Assembly (NCBI RefSeq): GCF_000309385.1 | Contig: NZ_JH976537.1 | Coordinates: 4,327,984 to 4,391,983, forward strand | DNA length: 64,000 nt | Origin: Nodosilinea nodulosa PCC 7104 | Lineage (GTDB): Bacteria > Cyanobacteriota > Cyanobacteriia > Phormidesmidales > Phormidesmidaceae | Reading direction: 5' to 3' | Part shown: piece by piece, positions 35,344-44,181 of the stretch | How the letters are laid out: each line of letters starts with the position of its first letter | How positions within the stretch are numbered: the first letter of the stretch is position 1 | Notes under the pieces: model-generated | Seen by the model: the letters and a program-made list of their open reading frames with translations, nothing else | What the model was told of the DNA's origin: nothing | Databases searched by the model: none | Program-made: the position numbers and the translations under genes

Positions 35344-36543
35344 ATGCCCAAAGTCGTTATCGTTGGCGCTGGCCCCACCGGGGCCACCCTGGCCCTGCTG
35401 CTGGCCCAGCGCGGCATCCCCGTCACCCTGATCGAAGCCGCCCGCGACTTTCAGCGCCAGTTTCGCGGCGAGGGACTGATGCCCAGCGGCCTCGATGCCC
35501 TGCACCAGATGGGCCTCGACTCGCTGCTAGAGACCATCCCCCACCGCCCCCTCAGCGCCTGGGAATTTTGGCTGAGCGATCGCCTCTTGTTTCGGGCCGA
35601 CGAGCCCATGGGAGCCGCTCGCCCCTGCACGCTGGTTTCCCAACCGCCCCTGCTGGCCGCTCTGGTGCAGACCGCCCAGGCAAAACCAGGCTTCGAGTGG
35701 CTGGGCGGCACAGCGGCAAAAGATCTGCTCTGGCGCGACGATCGGGTTGTGGGAGTGATGCTGGCGGATGGGCGCACCCTAGAGGCCGACCTGGTGATTG
35801 GGGCCGATGGCCGCGCCTCGGCAATTCGCCAGCGGGGGGCGTTAACCCTCGAAACCCAGCCCAAAAGCATCGACGTGCTGTGGTTTAAGCTGCCTGCCCC
35901 GAGCGGTTACGAGACCGACAATCGGTTTTGCACCGTGGTCAAAGGCGGTCGAGTCTTTAGCCTGTTTCATGGGGCAGAGGCGGGTCAGATGCATTTGGCC
36001 TGGGCGATCGCCCCCGAGGAGCCCACCGAACACAAAAACTGGGCGACCACCTTCGCGGCCCTGGTGCCGCCGGAGCTAGCCGATCACTTTCGGTCTGTGG
36101 GAGAGGCCATTTCAGCGCCAATGCGGCTGTCGGTGCTGGTTGGCCGCTGCGATCGCTGGCACCGCCCCGGCCTGCTGCTGCTGGGGGATGCGGCCCACCC
36201 CATGTCGCCCGTGCGCGCCCAGGGCATCAACCTGGCCCTGCGCGATGTCATCGTCGCAGCCAACCACCTGGTGCCGCTGCTGACCTCCGCTAGCGGGGTG
36301 GCTCCGGCAGCCCTTGATCAAGCCCTGAGCCGCATTCAGGCCGAGCGTGAGCCCGAAATCATCCAGGCCCAGCGGCTTCAGGCCCATGAGGCTGGCCGGG
36401 GAGAACTGCTGCGCCGCTTTGCTCCCCTGCGCCAGGGGCTTGGCCTGGCCAAGCCCATCCTGGGGCCTGTGGTTGAGCGAGTGTGGACGCAGCAGCAGCA
36501 GCGGCTGCGCCAAGGAATTACGGCCGTGCAGCTACAGGTGTGA
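35344..36543 (+). CDS. FAD-dependent monooxygenase (class A, UbiH/PHBH fold)
   Basis: 399 residues from the ATG at 35344. The Rossmann GxGxxG motif is 'VVIVGAGPTGATLALLLAQRG'. The second FAD/NADPH motif is 'LVIGADGRASAIR' and the third 'LLLLGDAAHPMSPVRAQGINLALRD', the three signatures of group A flavoprotein hydroxylases. The substrate is unknown: an aromatic, polyketide, tetracycline-like compound or quinone precursor are all possible. Single gene. Confidence 0.9.
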   Translation: MPKVVIVGAGPTGATLALLLAQRGIPVTLIEAARDFQRQFRGEGLMPSGLDALHQMGLDSLLETIPHRPLSAWEFWLSDRLLFRADEPMGAARPCTLVSQPPLLAALVQTAQAKPGFEWLGGTAAKDLLWRDDRVVGVMLADGRTLEADLVIGADGRASAIRQRGALTLETQPKSIDVLWFKLPAPSGYETDNRFCTVVKGGRVFSLFHGAEAGQMHLAWAIAPEEPTEHKNWATTFAALVPPELADHFRSVGEAISAPMRLSVLVGRCDRWHRPGLLLLGDAAHPMSPVRAQGINLALRDVIVAANHLVPLLTSASGVAPAALDQALSRIQAEREPEIIQAQRLQAHEAGRGELLRRFAPLRQGLGLAKPILGPVVERVWTQQQQRLRQGITAVQLQV

Positions 36544-36618
36544 TGCCAGCCTGAACGCCAAAAACACCCACAAACAGGCGTCCCACAGAGAAGAATTCCA
36601 CAGAGAAGAAAAGGAATA

Positions 36619-36722
36619 TATAGCTGTAGCCAGTCTGCTTGAGAGATGTCTCCTAGGAACGTTCAAACGCTTGAGCGTTCCTAGGTTTTTTGGATGTCCT
36701 AACCAACGTGACTAGGGCTATA
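36619..36722. mobile_element. MITE family 2, copy b (TATAGC ends)
   Basis: 104 bp, about 85% similar to 27201-27304. The left end is TATAGCTGTAGCCAGTCTGC and the right end complements to TATAGCCCTAGTCACGTTGG. The central palindrome is CCTAGGAACGTTC...GAGCGTTCCTAGG. It lies between convergent genes. Confidence 0.83.
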
Positions 36723-36738
36723 CAGCCAGATTTGCCAT

Positions 36739-36768
36739 AAAAAAAGCATCTCTTGCTAAAAGAGATGC
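36739..36768 (-). terminator. Terminator of the duplicated-domain lipoprotein gene
   Basis: On the minus strand, GCATCTCTT and AAGAGATGC pair and are followed by TTTTTTT (A run at 36739-36745 on the plus strand). It is about 130 bases after the stop of the gene at 36899. Confidence 0.8.
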
Positions 36769-36898
36769 CCACTGGAGATGCCCCTGATGAAAGGGTGCCA
36801 AATCGGTGGCGTTTAGCGCTCCATCAGTGAGCCACCGCACGGCCCGCAGCCGTTGTCCACTGGCCCACCTACCGGGCGATCGCCCCCCAAATTCCTGA

Positions 36899-37783
36899 CT
36901 AGTCAGCTTCGGGAATGGCCGAGGGATAGACGTCGGTAGCGACCAGAACAGGCTTGTTGCTGTACTCCGCCTCTAGCTGACGCTGCACATCGAGATCCCA
37001 GGTGAGATTGTAGTCGCGCTCAAAATCGCTGACTACAAAAGAGCGCAACACTCCGGTGACCGCGACCTGCTCCCCATCGGTAACCGCGGGCAGCTGAGCC
37101 TCAGTTGTCGATGGCTGCGCGCCCGTCTTCGGCGAAGCATAGACTACAAGCAGATCGTTCGCGCCCAAGAGCTTGTCTTCATCCAGGGTGAAAGCGGCAT
37201 TGCTCTGAATATCTTTTACTTCCCCCGTGACGGCTAGGGTCTTGCCGTAGTACTGCTCGGGATCCTGGGTAATTTCCCCTGGTTCGGGCGCCAGGGCGAT
37301 GGATTGAGCGATGATCGCAGGCTGGTTCTCGTAGTCTTGATAGACGGCGGGATCTAGCGTGAGGTTAAATTCGCGATCGACATCGGCAAGGACAAAATTG
37401 CGAACTTCGCCGGTTACCTGTACTTCAACATCGTCTTCTTCGGGCAGTACCATCGGTTCCCCCGAGGCGTTGATCACAAGAATTGGCTGGTTGCTAAAGA
37501 ATCGCTCGTCGCTGACGGTGAATGAGTTATCGCCCACCTTTTCCAAAGGTTCGCTCCGGATCGTGACCGTTTGGCCGATGTAGCCCTCGGTGTTCTTGGT
37601 AATTTCTTCGGTTTGTACATTGGTGGAGCCGTCGGAAGTCTCAGTTTGAGGCATATTGTCGGCGCAAGCACCCATTAACCCCGCCACCAGGCCGAAGGCA
37701 ACGGTGCTTCGAAAGAACCGCTGAGATACACCAAATGACTGTTTCTGGGTAGTGGCGTCTGTTTTTCTAGTTAGCCGAATCAT
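36899..37783 (-). CDS. Lipoprotein with two homologous OB-like domains
   Basis: 294 residues. The N-terminus is basic, then hydrophobic, ending in a lipobox-like 'GLMGACA'. Two units of about 105 residues repeat: each begins E-I-T-x-(N/D)-x-E-x-Y-x-G-(Q/K)-T and continues with a V-T-G-E-V strand and 'V-x-D-x-(D/E)-R-(E/D)-(F/Y)-N-L-T' ('VREFVLADVDREFNLTL'-like in unit 1; 'RSFVVSDFERDYNLTW' in unit 2). This looks like tandem OB-fold domains. I do not recognise the family. No cysteines besides the putative lipidated one. Confidence 0.8.
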   Translation of the reverse strand: MIRLTRKTDATTQKQSFGVSQRFFRSTVAFGLVAGLMGACADNMPQTETSDGSTNVQTEEITKNTEGYIGQTVTIRSEPLEKVGDNSFTVSDERFFSNQPILVINASGEPMVLPEEDDVEVQVTGEVRNFVLADVDREFNLTLDPAVYQDYENQPAIIAQSIALAPEPGEITQDPEQYYGKTLAVTGEVKDIQSNAAFTLDEDKLLGANDLLVVYASPKTGAQPSTTEAQLPAVTDGEQVAVTGVLRSFVVSDFERDYNLTWDLDVQRQLEAEYSNKPVLVATDVYPSAIPEAD

Positions 37784-38128
37784 AGTCGTAAACTCCAGAT
37801 TTAACGCGACTGTTGCTGTAAATTTGCTGCAAAAATTGCTTCTTTAGCTCTGCTAAAAATGCAGCTATTTTATAAAGCTCAACCACCGCCTCTGGCGGCA
37901 GTTGAGCGTTCAGTCGCTTTTACTCACAATCGTTATAGTTGTTTTGAAGGCAGGGGGCGTCTGTCAGAATAGCGGTTAACAATTCTGTCTGGGGATATAA
38001 ATATCGGCGGCGCTGGGATCGGCGGCGATTGCTGAAAACAGATATGAATCCAACAATTAACGCCTTTGATAGGGGCAAATGGCCAATGGATCCTACCCAA
38101 AGTCATGCTCCAATTCAGCCGTTTCTAG
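37784..38128. other. Spacer with a CTCAAC hairpin
   Basis: About 345 bp. A hairpin with arms CTCAACCACCGCC (37878-37890) and GGCGGCAGTTGAG (37894-37906) has a 3-base loop and could be part of the 5' leader of the lipoprotein gene on the minus strand. The rest is AT-richer and has no gene. Confidence 0.45.
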
Positions 38129-39481
38129 TTAATGAATGGGCTTTGGGGGGGCCTGGGGATGCTGTAGTGCGGCCAGGGCAGATCGATATTTCTTTTCGAC
38201 ATCTTCCAGATCCTGTTTGTAGTTGAGCTGCCGCTGACTGCTGTGCCAAATCGCTTCCAGGTGCTGCTGCAAGATATAGCGCTGCTTGGGATGGCGGGCA
38301 AAGGGGGCAATGGCGGCGATCGCGCTCAGCAGCCGACCGGCCACCACGCTATCGGCGCAGCCGTACTGGCGAATCTGGCTAAAGGCGTTGTCGGCCAAGG
38401 TTTCAAACTTAACCGGGGCCGCAATGATGCGCAGGGTATGGTTTTGATCGTAGCGGTAGGGCGACGGAAACTCACGGCCGACGAGCCGAGCCAGGCCGTC
38501 GGCCAAGCGGTCAATGCAGCGAACGGCCGTGAACGGGTCGTTGATGGCGGGAGACAGGGCGCGCAGGGCAATTTCAACCAGCTGCTGAATCGGAAAGGCT
38601 ACGTTTTGCTGCTTGGTCAGATCTCGGCCCAGCACAAAGGCCTGATTGATGCGCGCCTCGATGTCGGGGGTCACTTGATCGGCCGGATAGGCCAGCACCA
38701 GAGGGCTACCCTGCAAAATAAACCCGCCCGGATAGGCCTGCACCCGAAGCAAAAGATCTTCCTGACAGGCCAGGTGCATCAACGAGTCGTCCTCAATGCC
38801 CTGGAGATAGCCCGTTGATTTTGAGGGCACAGCGCAGGCGGACGCTTCAAAATCGGTGGGGATATCGTCTGCGCTCCCGTCTTCGTCATCTTCGACGGTG
38901 TGGCCCAGATTTTCTGGAAACAGGCGGTCGGTCACCTGCTCCAGGTCGTGGCTAACATCGGCAATGACGTGGGATACCTGAATGATCGTGGAGGCGTGGT
39001 TGATGAAGTAAATCAGCACCCCGATGCTGAAAATAGCCAGCAGGACTCCCACCGTCACCGACAGATGGGGTACAAAGAGCTGGTAGTTTTCGCCCCGAAT
39101 GGTGCGCAAAACCAGCAGGCAATAGATAAAGGTGGCAATGAAGGTGCCCAGCACAATTTGATTGCCCTGATCATTCATGAAATTGCGCAGCAGCCGAGGC
39201 CCAAAGTGGGATGAGGCCAGCTGCAAGGCAACGATGGTGATTGAAAAGGCCGTCGCGGTGACGGTGACCATGGAGCCAGCGATCACCGACAGCACGGCCC
39301 GTGCCCCGTCGGCTCCCCCCTGGTAGATCCAGCCCAGGCCGTGGATATCGGTGGGGTCGGCCCGGTCCAGGGCCAGCAGCACAAAGGCCAGCGCGATCGC
39401 CCCCACCGCCATCAGAGTTGGCAAAAACCAGTAATTGGACCGCAGGTTTTCCCAAAATTTGCTGAACTTGATGCTTTTCAT
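38129..39481 (-). CDS. DUF2254 membrane protein
   Basis: 450 residues from the ATG at 39481; the frame is open further upstream but that part lacks protein-like character. Four membrane helices lie in the first ~170 residues ('YWFLPTLMAVGAIALAFVLLAL', 'AVLSVIAGSMVTVTATAFSITIVAL', 'IVLGTFIATFIYCLLVL', 'VTVGVLLAIFSIGVLIYF'). A long cytoplasmic part includes 'RALSPAINDPFTAVRCIDRLADGLARL', the hallmark of DUF2254. The function is unknown. Confidence 0.86.
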   Translation of the reverse strand: MKSIKFSKFWENLRSNYWFLPTLMAVGAIALAFVLLALDRADPTDIHGLGWIYQGGADGARAVLSVIAGSMVTVTATAFSITIVALQLASSHFGPRLLRNFMNDQGNQIVLGTFIATFIYCLLVLRTIRGENYQLFVPHLSVTVGVLLAIFSIGVLIYFINHASTIIQVSHVIADVSHDLEQVTDRLFPENLGHTVEDDEDGSADDIPTDFEASACAVPSKSTGYLQGIEDDSLMHLACQEDLLLRVQAYPGGFILQGSPLVLAYPADQVTPDIEARINQAFVLGRDLTKQQNVAFPIQQLVEIALRALSPAINDPFTAVRCIDRLADGLARLVGREFPSPYRYDQNHTLRIIAAPVKFETLADNAFSQIRQYGCADSVVAGRLLSAIAAIAPFARHPKQRYILQQHLEAIWHSSQRQLNYKQDLEDVEKKYRSALAALQHPQAPPKPIH

Positions 39482-39800
39482 CCTGTGACCGGGGCTGGGG
39501 ATTTCAAAAATTGCGGCGGCCAAAAGACCGGCAGGGGCCATCCGGGTCTGGTTTGGGCCATCTCGCGGCCAGGGGCTATCCCCGGCGGCGGTATTGAACC
39601 AGTCCCTAGCCGCTCTCCTCTGATCGGCTAGCTGAGGCAGATTAGCTCTGGGGCGCTGCCTTCCCATGCTGCGGATCTTCTCTCGGGCTGGCATCGCCTA
39701 AAGGGTCAGTTGACAGACGCACCGGATGAAGGGAGCGGCGGCCGAGGCAGCGGGGGAGCCAAGCCCAGGGCAATTTCTCCGGCTGGGCGGCACCGACCTG
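39482..39800. other. Spacer, nothing recognised
   Basis: About 320 bp between the DUF2254 start and the GntR regulator stop, both on the minus strand. GC-rich. It probably holds the DUF2254 promoter. No hairpin with a T run was found. Confidence 0.3.
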
Positions 39801-40790
39801 TCAGTCTAGCCCCAGCTCGCGCTTGAGCAGCAGAATCGACTTTTCGCCGATGTAGTTGTCGCACACCACCAGGCGGGGGGGACGAATCAGGTCTTCGCGG
39901 GCTTCGGCAATCACCTCTTTTACCGTCGGCAGGCTGGCCTCGTCAAAGACCACGATGGTTTGGGCGCTGCGGATGACGGCGTTGAGCTTATAGGGGTCGT
40001 CGGTTTGGGCGGTCATCAGCAGAATTTCGTCGCCCCGCAGGCTGTAGCTAATCACCTCCGCCGCCCGCAAAATGCCGGAGCTGACGCTGACCATGCCCAG
40101 GCAGGTGCCCTTGGGCAGATCCTTCAGCAGGCCCAGCTCTTTTTTGTAGTCGTAAATATCGACGGGGATGACGCGCACCGACTTGGGTGCCGCGATCGCC
40201 TCCGCTTCGCTGATAAAGTAGCGGCTGGTGACCACTGTGCCGGAGCGGGTTTGGGCCAGAATGGTGTCGAGTTCTTCCAGGGGCACCAGCTGCACCGGAA
40301 TGTGCAGGGCGCTCTCCAGCTCGCGCACCATCAGCTCGCCCGCGCCGATGTCTTGCTTGGGGGCGGTGACCAGCACTCGGGCGCTACAGCGCAGCCGCCA
40401 GTCAATCTCGGCCAGAAATAGCTCCCTGGCCTGGTTGAGCGAGCAGCCCTGGCGCAGCAGCTCGTCTAGGCCCGACTCGACCACATCGCGGGCCTGGGGA
40501 AACTCGGCCCAGAGCACTGTTTGGGGCCGGGCACTTTCGGTGCTGTTCTGCTCGCGGACGTAAATACCCGAGCCGGGCATGGCCTCAACCACCCCGGCGT
40601 CTTCGAGCTGGCGGTAGACCTTGCTGATGGTGTTGCGGTGCAGCCCCGTCTGCATGGCTAGCTGCCGGGTGCTGGGCAGCCGGTAGCCGGGGGGATACTG
40701 CCGCGATGCGATCGCAAACCAGATCTGGTCGTAGAGCTGGGTCGACGCCGGAATCTCGCTGTCAGGCTGAATGTGAAACTGCACCACCAA
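39801..40790 (-). CDS. GntR-family transcriptional regulator
   Basis: 329 residues. The start is TTG at 40790, with GTG codons 3 and 6 bases further in as alternatives. The N-terminal winged helix 'LYDQIWFAIASRQYPPGYRLPSTRQLAMQTGLHRNTISKVYRQLEDAGVVEAMPGSGIYV' is textbook GntR. The C-terminal ~230 residues are not an obvious FadR, HutC or aminotransferase domain but look like an alpha/beta ligand-binding domain ('TVVTSRYFISEAEAIA', 'QTIVVFDEASLPTV'). It is found as a conserved regulator type in cyanobacteria; its targets are unknown. Confidence 0.88.
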   Translation of the reverse strand: MVVQFHIQPDSEIPASTQLYDQIWFAIASRQYPPGYRLPSTRQLAMQTGLHRNTISKVYRQLEDAGVVEAMPGSGIYVREQNSTESARPQTVLWAEFPQARDVVESGLDELLRQGCSLNQARELFLAEIDWRLRCSARVLVTAPKQDIGAGELMVRELESALHIPVQLVPLEELDTILAQTRSGTVVTSRYFISEAEAIAAPKSVRVIPVDIYDYKKELGLLKDLPKGTCLGMVSVSSGILRAAEVISYSLRGDEILLMTAQTDDPYKLNAVIRSAQTIVVFDEASLPTVKEVIAEAREDLIRPPRLVVCDNYIGEKSILLLKRELGLD

Positions 40791-41078
40791 ACTACCTCCC
40801 GGCTGCCGCTAGACAGCCCAATTTCAACAATCTCAGACTAGATACACCGGCCATACTGCTAATTTAGGACGAATATTGGAAAAGTCGCCGAGTTCTGACC
40901 CACCGCTGCGGCTAACGCAATGATTTTTGACAATTTGCTGACAATGAATATTGTGACAATTGTAGATCTCCCCATCTGGGTTGGGGGTGAGGGCCGGGCG
41001 ATCGCCCCAGCCCAGCGCTGGCCCCCCGACTCTCAACCCTTTCGCTAAAGTGAACCTGACGACTAAAGCAGCCCGGCC

Positions 41079-41828
41079 ATGACATCTCTAGTACGCACCG
41101 AAACCATTGCCATCCCCAGCGGCGACACCGAAATACTGGCCTACCTGGCCGAACCCTCCCGCCCCGGTCGGTTTGGCGCCGTGGTGGTCATTCAGGAAGT
41201 GTTTGGCGTCAACAGCCACATTCGCGAGGTCGCAGAGCGCCTTGCGGGGGCGGGCTACGTGGCGATCGCGCCCCACATCTACCACCGCCAGGCCCCCGGC
41301 TTTGAGGCGGGCTACACCCAGGCCGATCTGGAGCTGGGCCGCCGCTACAAGCAGGGCACCAGGGCCGAAGAACTGCTGGCCGATGTGCAGGGGGCGATCG
41401 CCTACCTCTACGGCAAAGCAAACGTGATACCTGAGGGCGTTGGCTGCATCGGTTTTTGCTTCGGCGGCCATGTCGCCTACCTGGCCGCCACCCTGCCCGA
41501 GGTAAAGGCCACCGCCTCCTTTTACGGCGCAGGCATCGCCACCATGACCCCCGGCGGCGGCGAACCCACCCTCAGCCGCACCGCCGATATCAAAGGCACT
41601 CTCTACGGCTTCTTTGGCGAAAACGACGCGCTGATTTCGGCCCAGGAGGTGGACCAGATCGAAGCAGCGCTGCAAGAGCACGGCATACCCCACAAAATTG
41701 TTCGCTACCCCGGTGCCGACCACGGCTTTTTCTGCGACCAGCGCCCGATCTACAACCCCGAAGCCGCCCGCGACGCCTGGGAGCAGGTGCTGCAACTGTT
41801 TAAGACTACGCTGCCCACGGCGCGGTAG
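41079..41828 (+). CDS. Dienelactone hydrolase family protein
   Basis: 249 residues. An alpha/beta hydrolase of the DLH family with the Cys nucleophile in 'GCIGFCFGGHVAYLA', Asp in 'GFFGENDALIS' and His in 'YPGADHGFFCDQRP'. 'VVIQEVFGVNSHIREVAERLAGAGYVAIAPHIY' is also a family hallmark. A cytoplasmic hydrolase, substrate unknown. Confidence 0.92.
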   Translation: MTSLVRTETIAIPSGDTEILAYLAEPSRPGRFGAVVVIQEVFGVNSHIREVAERLAGAGYVAIAPHIYHRQAPGFEAGYTQADLELGRRYKQGTRAEELLADVQGAIAYLYGKANVIPEGVGCIGFCFGGHVAYLAATLPEVKATASFYGAGIATMTPGGGEPTLSRTADIKGTLYGFFGENDALISAQEVDQIEAALQEHGIPHKIVRYPGADHGFFCDQRPIYNPEAARDAWEQVLQLFKTTLPTAR

Positions 41829-42696
41829 ATCTGGCCGGGTCACAGGGTAGCCCAACGGCTTTCTGCGGGGGGGCAAGGGAGCATTGAGGCGGCTAAAGGT
41901 GCAGCAAATGCGCTTGAACCGTCGGTTGGGTTGAGCTGGCGAAACCCAATAAAACCCTTACTGGTGCTGGGTTCCACTTCGCTCAACACCAACCTACATC
42001 AGAACTTTTGTCAGCCAGTCAGGAGTGGTAGGCGTTGCTGAGTTGAGGCATGAATTTGGGTGGGGGCAAAGGGGCATTTGGCCCCTGGGAGCGGCATTGA
42101 TTGGTTGATTTATGCCTGCCTTCATGCCCGATCAAACGTTTAAATGCGTCACCGCAACTTTATTGGCGGGAACTTTTAGCGCTCATATCAATCTAATATG
42201 GATCTATTTTTTAACTGCCTTTGGGCGAGAATGAAAGACTAAATTAACGCCTTAAGATTGCGGGAACTTTTTGGTATCTGAAACAATCTATTTTTGATCA
42301 ATTTCTTTGAATCTGGTTTCATCACGTCGAAAACAGCTAGACGAATGATAGGGCAAAAATTCTGCTGTGACAGTTGAGATAGCGGAAGGTTGGGCAGGAA
42401 TTTTTGCATCGTTGACCTTAGATTGAGAACAGCGGGGCAAAGCTATCTTTCGCCTCTAAAAAAGGCTCTCAAGCTATGCGACCGCCCCCTTTATACGCCT
42501 AAGCAGCCTTTTGAAAGTTGCTCGCCGATCCTTAAATGGCTAAAAACTAGCGATCTACCGCAATCCAATTTGGTCCTTTAATCAAATACTCATCTCGCCA
42601 GAGAAGAGGTCTGTAAAAGCAGATTGAATTGGATCTGTTGAGCTAAATCTACTGAATGCATGTCCGTTCGTTGTTTGTCTTTGGAGTTTTTAAACC
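41829..42696. other. Long non-coding region before SLH gene 2
   Basis: About 870 bp. A dispersed inverted repeat lies at 41932-41997. From about 42110 the sequence becomes clearly AT-richer than its surroundings, with several TATAAT- and TTTAAT-like words, up to the SLH gene. Short open frames here have no protein-like features. It may contain a long 5' leader, a small RNA or strong promoter elements. Confidence 0.5.
41932..41997. repeat. GTTGGGTTGAGC-type inverted repeat
   Basis: GGTTGGGTTGAGCTGGCGAAACCC on the left and GGGTTCCACTTCGCTCAACACCAACCTAC on the right form an imperfect long hairpin. This is a well-known dispersed spacer repeat type in cyanobacteria. Confidence 0.7.
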
Positions 42697-43935
42697 ATGC
42701 CTCATTCTCTCCGCTCAAAATCTGGGACAGCTCTACTGCTAGCACTAGGATTGACCGTCGGGGCCTTCTCGCCAGTTATTTCGGCTGCTCCAGTCATGGC
42801 CCAAACTCAGGCTCAAACCCAGTTTGCCGATGTCCCCTCTGGCTATTGGGCGAATCAATTTATTACGAGTTTGGCGAGCAGGGGCATCATCGCCGGTTTT
42901 CCAGACGGCACCTTTCGGCCCGATGAGCCGGTGACCCGCGCCCAGTACGCCGCCATGGTTCGCCAGGCCTTTAATCAGTCTTCGGTGCGCACTGCGACCT
43001 CCTTTGTCGATGTACCGGCCAGCTACTGGGCCGCCGCCGCCATTCGCGAGGCGGATATGATGGGCTTTTTGTCGGGCTATCCCGGCAACATCTTCCAGCC
43101 CGACCAGAATATTCCTCGGGCTCAGGTGCTGGTCTCCCTGGCCAATGGCTTGAACTACACCGCCACCAGCCAGAGCAGCATTAGCGTCTATCGAGATGCC
43201 GGCTCGATTCCTGACTATGCGGTGGCCAGCCTGGCGGCGGCCACGGAACGGCAGCTGGTGGTGAACTACCCCGATGTGCAGGTTTTGCGGCTCAACCAAA
43301 CGGCGACTCGGGCCGATGTGGCGGCTTTCATCTACCAGGCCCTGGCCAGCCAAAATCAGGTGGCCGCCGTCAGCTCGCCCTACATTGTCGGGCAGCAGGG
43401 GGTGGCTCAGGCCAGTCTACCGGCGGGCACAACGCTGGCCATGAGCTATGCAGAGGGCGACAAAATTGTCGTGCTTCCCGATGAGACCTCTGCTTTGACC
43501 CTGACGGTTGCCCAGTCCATCACCGACAGCACCGGGCGCGTCTTGGTACCGGCGGGCAGTCAGGTGGTGGGCGAACTGCGCCCCAGCGGCAGCGGCTCGC
43601 AGTTTGTAGCCCAGGAACTGGTGCTGACCGGGGGGCAACGACTGGCGATTAACGCCACGTCCCAAACCGTGACGACGACGGAAACCATTCGTCGGGGGGC
43701 CACCTTTGGCGAGACCCTGGCTGGAGCGGTGTTGGGCTCTGGGGCGGCGGCGGCGATCGCCCGCACCACTGGCGATCAGAGCGTTGGCACCCTGGAGGTC
43801 TTGGCCGGAACCGCCACTGGGGCCACCCTGGCCAGACTCTTTGGCCGCGATCGGGTCGAGGTGATTGCCATCAACCCCAGCCAGGATCTCACCCTGACAG
43901 TTAACCAGCCCCTGCTGCTGTCGGCCCTGCAATAG
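42697..43935 (+). CDS. SLH-domain outer-membrane protein (2)
   Basis: 412 residues. The signal peptide ends 'APVMAQ'. Three SLH units follow ('FADVPSGYWANQFITSLASRGIIAGFPDGTFRPDEPVTRAQYAAMV', 'FVDVPASYWAAAAIREADMMGFLSGYPGNIFQPDQ', a third diverged to about residue 220). The C-terminal beta-like region is Gly/Ala-rich. It shares order and spacing with 14606-15868, including 'LVVNYPDVQVLRLNQTATRADVAAFIYQALA', so the two are paralogues. Likely envelope-anchored. Confidence 0.88.
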   Translation: MPHSLRSKSGTALLLALGLTVGAFSPVISAAPVMAQTQAQTQFADVPSGYWANQFITSLASRGIIAGFPDGTFRPDEPVTRAQYAAMVRQAFNQSSVRTATSFVDVPASYWAAAAIREADMMGFLSGYPGNIFQPDQNIPRAQVLVSLANGLNYTATSQSSISVYRDAGSIPDYAVASLAAATERQLVVNYPDVQVLRLNQTATRADVAAFIYQALASQNQVAAVSSPYIVGQQGVAQASLPAGTTLAMSYAEGDKIVVLPDETSALTLTVAQSITDSTGRVLVPAGSQVVGELRPSGSGSQFVAQELVLTGGQRLAINATSQTVTTTETIRRGATFGETLAGAVLGSGAAAAIARTTGDQSVGTLEVLAGTATGATLARLFGRDRVEVIAINPSQDLTLTVNQPLLLSALQ

Positions 43936-44181
43936 GCCCGGCCCGGTCCCTCAACTCTGGGACGGCACTATGGCCAGCCAACCCCTCAGATTCCTATGCG
44001 GATCTGGGGGGTTAACGATAGCGATCGCTTATGGCCACCTTCAGCCTTTTGAACCACTCGCTGCGTCACGCTACGGGATAATGTAAACGCGGATACTACT
44101 AAATTTTCTGCAAGGTGCAGAGCGATCGCTCCTTGCCCCTGTCAGACCTCTACTCCTGCTACCCCACCGCGTCTAACTTCC

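Noticed and set aside
42390-42581. 63-codon frame in the long spacer
   Set aside because: There is no ribosome binding site, and the composition is like the surrounding non-coding DNA.
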